DNA from: Luidia sarsii | Lineage: Eukaryota; Echinodermata; Asteroidea; Paxillosida; Luidiidae | DNA length: 64,000 bases | Assembly (NCBI GenBank): GCA_949987565.1 | Contig: OX465115.1 | Coordinates: 2,933,959-2,997,958 of the forward strand | Direction of reading: 5' to 3' | Shown here: in pieces, positions 60,901 to 64,000 of the stretch | How the letters are laid out: every line of letters starts with the position of its first letter | How positions within the stretch are numbered: position 1 is the stretch's first letter | Made by a program: the position numbers and the translations under genes | Notes under the pieces: generated by a model | The model's database searches: none | Told to the model about the DNA's origin: nothing | The model's input: the letters and a program-made list of their open reading frames with translations, nothing else

Positions 60901-63555
60901 TTGCTGTCTTCTCTTCCATCTCTGCCATCTTGTAATCTGAATAGTTACCCAGAGTGGAAAAAGAAATGCCACTTTCAGCTCAGTAGCGAACAAAAATAAA
61001 CCAAACAGATCATCTGGTAGAGAGCGGAGACAACCTTTAACCAAATAAAATACTTCCCCCGTAGTCACCCCAAAAAATACTTCCATTATTATGAAATCAT
61101 AGAAAATCAGACGAGTCAGACTTGAGTCTGAATCAGAGTCGCAAAAATCTGAAATACAGTGCTTATTATCTGGCTTTGCTGCGATGAGTGAGCAACCCCT
61201 ACTCATGTTCTGGGCGGGACCCCTGTCTAGAAATAGAATCGGCGATAACCCTTAGCCAAGTGTTCAATTACCTCCATGTGGCTCAAGACAACGACGCCAG
61301 ATCTTCTGTATGATGAGCAATATCAACATGCCCGCCAAAAAAGAAGGAACAAGGGTTGTGACGATAACAACTCCAACGTCATATGTCCCTGAGGAGGATG
61401 GTAAAAGAGTGTCAAAAGAGGTGTATTAGATGAGGAGAGTCTTCTCCAGGCTTACTCATTGGTTTACTCTTGCATTGCCATTCTGATGAGCCCATCAGGA
61501 TTCCATGTAAAACACCGGTCAAGGGATATTTGTCCCTCAAGGAAATCCACGTCCACCAGTGACTGCCAGAGCAAATTAAAGCTCACTGGTTCCCGGCATG
61601 AATTGTACGTGCTGCGGATGAGGTTGTTGGAGACCAGCGTACATCCCATGGCATTCTATCTAGAGACTTGTCTGGATCATCCCCCCCCCACACACACACA
61701 AGCAAACTCATAAAGGGGATGGATTTTTTTTTTTTTTGGGGGGGGTAGGGTTTGTTTATAGAAGAAGCCCCTGGCTTTGAGAGAGGACGGGTCATACATT
61801 TCTGGCAACTGCCTGCAATACAAAGAGACGGGATATCGGACAGAAAGCGGGGACACCATGCAGGAGGTCTTTAGAACGATCCATCAACGTACCTGATGAT
61901 GGGCAAGAGCAATCAGTGCAATTAGTCAGACTGCTGTTGCCCTGGCCGGAGTCTGGGGAGCCCGTCTCGGTTGAATCATCGGGTCCTTCTGAAACGAGCT
62001 GATCATCAGAAAGCGTCTCCGTAGGTCCCGAGTCTTTTTCAGGGAGAGCTGTGGGGGGGGGGGGGAGGGGGGAAGGAGCAACAAAAAGGTGGGGGCTGAT
62101 GAAGGCTGAAAAATCAAATTAGGGAACAACCATGACAATTGACCAAAATGCTTTCCTTGACCCAAATGCCCGCCTGACAGCTTTGATGTGCCACCCCTTG
62201 TATTTGTCTTCAAAACTTGCCGCCTCAAGGGTCAAAAGCAAGCCACAAAAAGTGAAAGCAACAAAATATCAGTAACATCAGCATGAGCAAAGTAGTGCTT
62301 CATCAAGCCCCATCCCCATAATTTTTTTTTTATATGCTGACAAAATGTGTATTTAGGTGCTGTTCACCCATCAGGACACCTATATGCCATATCCAGTTGT
62401 ACATCACCAGCTGGTACATCCACGATATATAACAAACTTATTATCTATGAATATTCATCAGTTGCTAATGCTATCTAGTCGGGCCCTCATCAAAAGCCCT
62501 TTTTACACAGCGTTCATCAGCGGTAGCGGAATTCCGTGCAGTCAAAAACAAATGATGCACAGTTTTCTATAGGGACGTTAACATCTAGAACACATTAACC
62601 ACTGGGGTTAGAAACCAGAGCTATCGTTCCCAAAAAAAACCCCCTGCGACTGTTCATACTCTTTCGCTTAAGATGCCATCTTCTCGCAAGGATCAGAAGT
62701 AAGAGAGCTTCTTCCTCTTGCTTTCGATTCCTTTGGAGAATGTCATTTGCATGAATACTGAGTTTCTGCTCCCAAGCATGTAAGCCTTAAATATCTCTTG
62801 GCATTGTGGCATTCTGCTGGCGCTTCCTGTTACCGCACGCCTGCGTAAGTGGGCCTTCAAGTTCCTGGGGAGACCCTGGTTGACATGGGCTGGCCATCGA
62901 TGGGGGGTCCATGCCCTGCATCGTATGTTGATGAAGGCCTATGTATGCCTCCTGCCTATACACTCACTGCTTGGGGAGCCTGATGTTGGAGGTCCTCCGG
63001 ACACTGGGTTGGTCAAGGGGCACTGCACATCGGCGTCGGGCGATTTGCAAACCCGGTGTCGCTTGCAGCTTTGGGTCGAGTTGTCGTCCAGCTGAAAATG
63101 TCCAGGCTCACAGCGCACGCACACCTTCTTGCTCCCCTCTTCTCCAGCTGCAGATGCAGAGGGCAGAGGTTTCAAGGAAACTAAAAACTCCAGGCAGCAG
63201 TGGGCAGGTTCAAACCCTGGCCCAGATAGAGCTGGCTGCAATTTCCAGCAGGCATAGATGAAGAATGATTTTTGCATCAATGAGAATGTAATTCCATGAG
63301 GGTATTTGTCCTTATGAATGTGTTATCAGCACTGCATGCTCAGTGCTTTGGCCGATTGCCTGCTGACAAATATATGCATGTATAAGGTCTCGTCCAGGCA
63401 AAGCATTAATATAGTAACAGTGTCTTACATTCATTTGTTAGTCCAAACCCCTTGTCGCAGGTGGGCAGTGGTATGCACTCTCCCTCAGAAAGGTAATACG
63501 GTGCTGTGCATTGGCACACCGTATCTCTCCGACCAAATGAGTCGCATTGACTCAC
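57869..63555 (-). CDS. TNF-receptor-superfamily-like transmembrane receptor, partial
   Basis: Exons found on the minus strand, 5' to 3': 63555-63429, 63147-62968, 62048-61893, 61388-61272, 60936-60901, 60183-60151, 59594-59562, 59061-59011, 58452-58420, 57919-57869. The first two give a cysteine-rich ectodomain (CDSFGRRDTVCQCTAPYYL, then CVRCEPGHFQLDDNSTQSCK and RHRVC) like TNFR repeats. CKRH-x-x-C recalls the EDAR/TROY group, but assignment is uncertain. Next come an acidic Ser/Thr-rich stalk (TNCTDCSCPSS), a transmembrane helix (DVGVVIVTTLVPSFLAGML) with basic stop-transfer residues, and a tail built from small phase-1 exons. All junctions after the first exon are phase 1. The signal-peptide exon must lie to the right. 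No death domain was found. Confidence 0.8.
58420..58452 (-). CDS. TNFR-like tail mini-exon 4 (33 nt)
   Basis: Encodes GVASVSGQMG between the same acceptor and donor. Confidence 0.55.
59011..59061 (-). CDS. TNFR-like tail mini-exon 3 (51 nt)
   Basis: Same splice signals. Encodes EEEPMLTPVMSGQLMG. Class 1-1. Confidence 0.55.
59562..59594 (-). CDS. TNFR-like tail mini-exon 2 (33 nt)
   Basis: GTACATTTCAG|CT ... GGCG|GTGAGTATG. Encodes GVASVSGQMG. Identical to the exon at 58420-58452. Confidence 0.55.
60151..60183 (-). CDS. TNFR-like tail mini-exon 1 (33 nt)
   Basis: Acceptor TACATTTCAG type, donor GTGAGTATG. Encodes RMMPVGEHKQ. Reading through the donor gives GEYENYKGQNNYQND and then a stop. 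It sits in the divergent repeat unit. Confidence 0.55.
60421..60900. other. Receptor-gene intron; SINE-linked repeat and C-run
   Basis: gtcgccagtcagaagc ... gatgcaaacgaccaattg resembles the inverted body of the 20640-20740 repeat. A ~22-nt C-run is at about 60498-60520. Confidence 0.5.
60901..60936 (-). CDS. TNFR-like gene, 36-nt cytoplasmic exon
   Basis: Acceptor AACTATTCAG, donor GTAAGTCT. Encodes YKMAEMEEKTA. Class 1-1. Confidence 0.6.
61272..61388 (-). CDS. TNFR-like gene, transmembrane exon
   Basis: Acceptor CCTCCTCAG; 117 nt, class 1-1; donor GTAATTG. A hydrophobic helix is followed by LLIIQKIWRRCLEPHG, so the C-terminus is cytoplasmic. Confidence 0.85.
61893..62048 (-). CDS. TNFR-like gene, acidic stalk exon
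   Basis: Acceptor CCCCCACAG; 156 nt, class 1-1. Encodes LPEKDSGPTETLSDDQLVS, DSTETGSPDSGQGNSSL and CTDCSC. Joins in phase to the transmembrane exon. Confidence 0.8.
62968..63147 (-). CDS. TNFR-like gene, cysteine-rich exon B
   Basis: Acceptor ATCTGCAG; 180 nt; donor GTGAGTG. Encodes KKVCVRCEPGHFQLDDNS and SCKRHRVCKSPDADVQC, then a Pro/Gly/Ser linker. Class 1-1. Confidence 0.88.
63429..63555 (-). CDS. TNFR-like gene, cysteine-rich exon A
   Basis: Acceptor TACATGTAG; 127 nt, phase 0 to phase 1; donor GTAAGA. Encodes VSQCDSFGRRDTVCQC, then APYYLSEGECIPLPTC and GFGLTNE. Confidence 0.8.
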
Positions 63556-63739
63556 CTACATGTACACAGAATGAATGAGAAAAGAATAGAATCGATGGGT
63601 CACTGTAGTCATGCTGTCCATGGAGTTGCTGTAGATGAAACCTCTTCGAACTATTCAACCACAAGGCCTGAACATACTGGAAGGAATGACTAATAACCAT
63701 GATAACTTGCAAGTTCAGTAATAATCCTTCTTTTGTATT

Positions 63740-63965
63740 CACTTAGTCACTTCTCTTTTTGATCCTTCCCCTTTGATCCTTAATTCCCCCCCCCCCTTCT
63801 CCTAACTAATACCTGCCCTACTCCCAGTGCCCTTCCCTGGTTTATCTACCAGCGATTCACCCTGAGCTTGGATGTCTGTCATCCATACTCTCATCACTCT
63901 CCCCTTCCTGTCTGTTCTATCCCTGGCATAAGTGTGTGGACAACTGTCCAGTGGTGATCCTCTGG
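63740..63965 (-). repeat. CTAGCAGGAC-family copy, 3' part, inverted
   Basis: tctttttgatccttcccc ... ctaatacctgccctactcc ... catactctcatcactctcc is the reverse complement of the purine-rich section at 53990-54130. Confidence 0.6.
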
Positions 63966-64000
63966 TGCCCTCGTGTGAAAGTAGGCATACTAGGAATGAT

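Noticed and set aside
61464..61649. Cysteine-containing minus-strand frame between the stalk and transmembrane exons of the receptor gene
   Set aside because: The flanking exons already join in phase without it, it ends in a stop, and its acceptor is poor.
1..64000. CRISPR array, prokaryotic operon or phage-like system
   Set aside because: The spliced animal genes and eukaryotic repeats exclude these. The regular arrays here are minisatellites without unique spacers.

Overview
The window is an animal nuclear genome segment. Its genes have many small exons with GT-AG introns. Coding exons are very GC-rich, while the intergenic DNA is AT-rich and crowded with terminal-inverted-repeat elements, tRNA-derived SINEs, minisatellites and TACATG/TAC simple repeats. 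The gene set (BMS1, a PRDM zinc-finger protein, a TNF-receptor-like protein, a sulfotransferase-like protein of the type annotated in sea urchins and lancelets) and the repeat style suggest a marine invertebrate deuterostome (echinoderm, hemichordate or cephalochordate). I cannot place it more precisely from sequence alone.

Layout. 1-2.9 kb: three minus-strand exons of a Pro/Gln/Ala-rich protein running off the left edge. 4.26-9.08 kb: a P-type DNA transposon with long TIRs, an 8-bp target duplication and a split THAP-domain gene on the minus strand. 9.13-33 kb: BMS1 (plus strand), from a YY1/ZNF143-like promoter to the stop codon at 32956. Twenty-two exons are in order, with phases that match except across the gap junction. 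The third coding exon lies in antisense 10 kb downstream, and the next one is missing, probably inside the 200-N gap at 12070-12269. 38.1-43.3 kb: a three-exon PR/SET plus 18-zinc-finger gene (minus strand). 51.9-52.85 kb: a one-exon sulfotransferase-like gene (plus strand). 57.9-63.6 kb: a TNF-receptor-superfamily gene (minus strand) with two cysteine-rich exons, an acidic stalk, a transmembrane exon and then a tandem array of tiny phase-1 cytoplasmic-tail exons carried on alternating ~536/606-bp repeat units.

Introns and spacers hold several mobile-element families with visible target duplications: a foldback element with 9-bp duplications, a 6-bp-duplication family starting CAGGCATGC, TTAA-flanked elements, and a retroposon-like CTAGCAGGAC family. 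They also hold complementary CCCTGC/GGGGCA arrays, a 99-bp VNTR, an 81/83-bp tandem repeat that copies a 5' splice site, a partial triplication of a BMS1 exon, and an element with a degenerate telomeric core. The genes look functionally unrelated (ribosome biogenesis, transcription or chromatin, receptor signalling, sulfotransferase-like). The interest lies in the BMS1 rearrangement, the receptor-tail exon array and the mobile elements.
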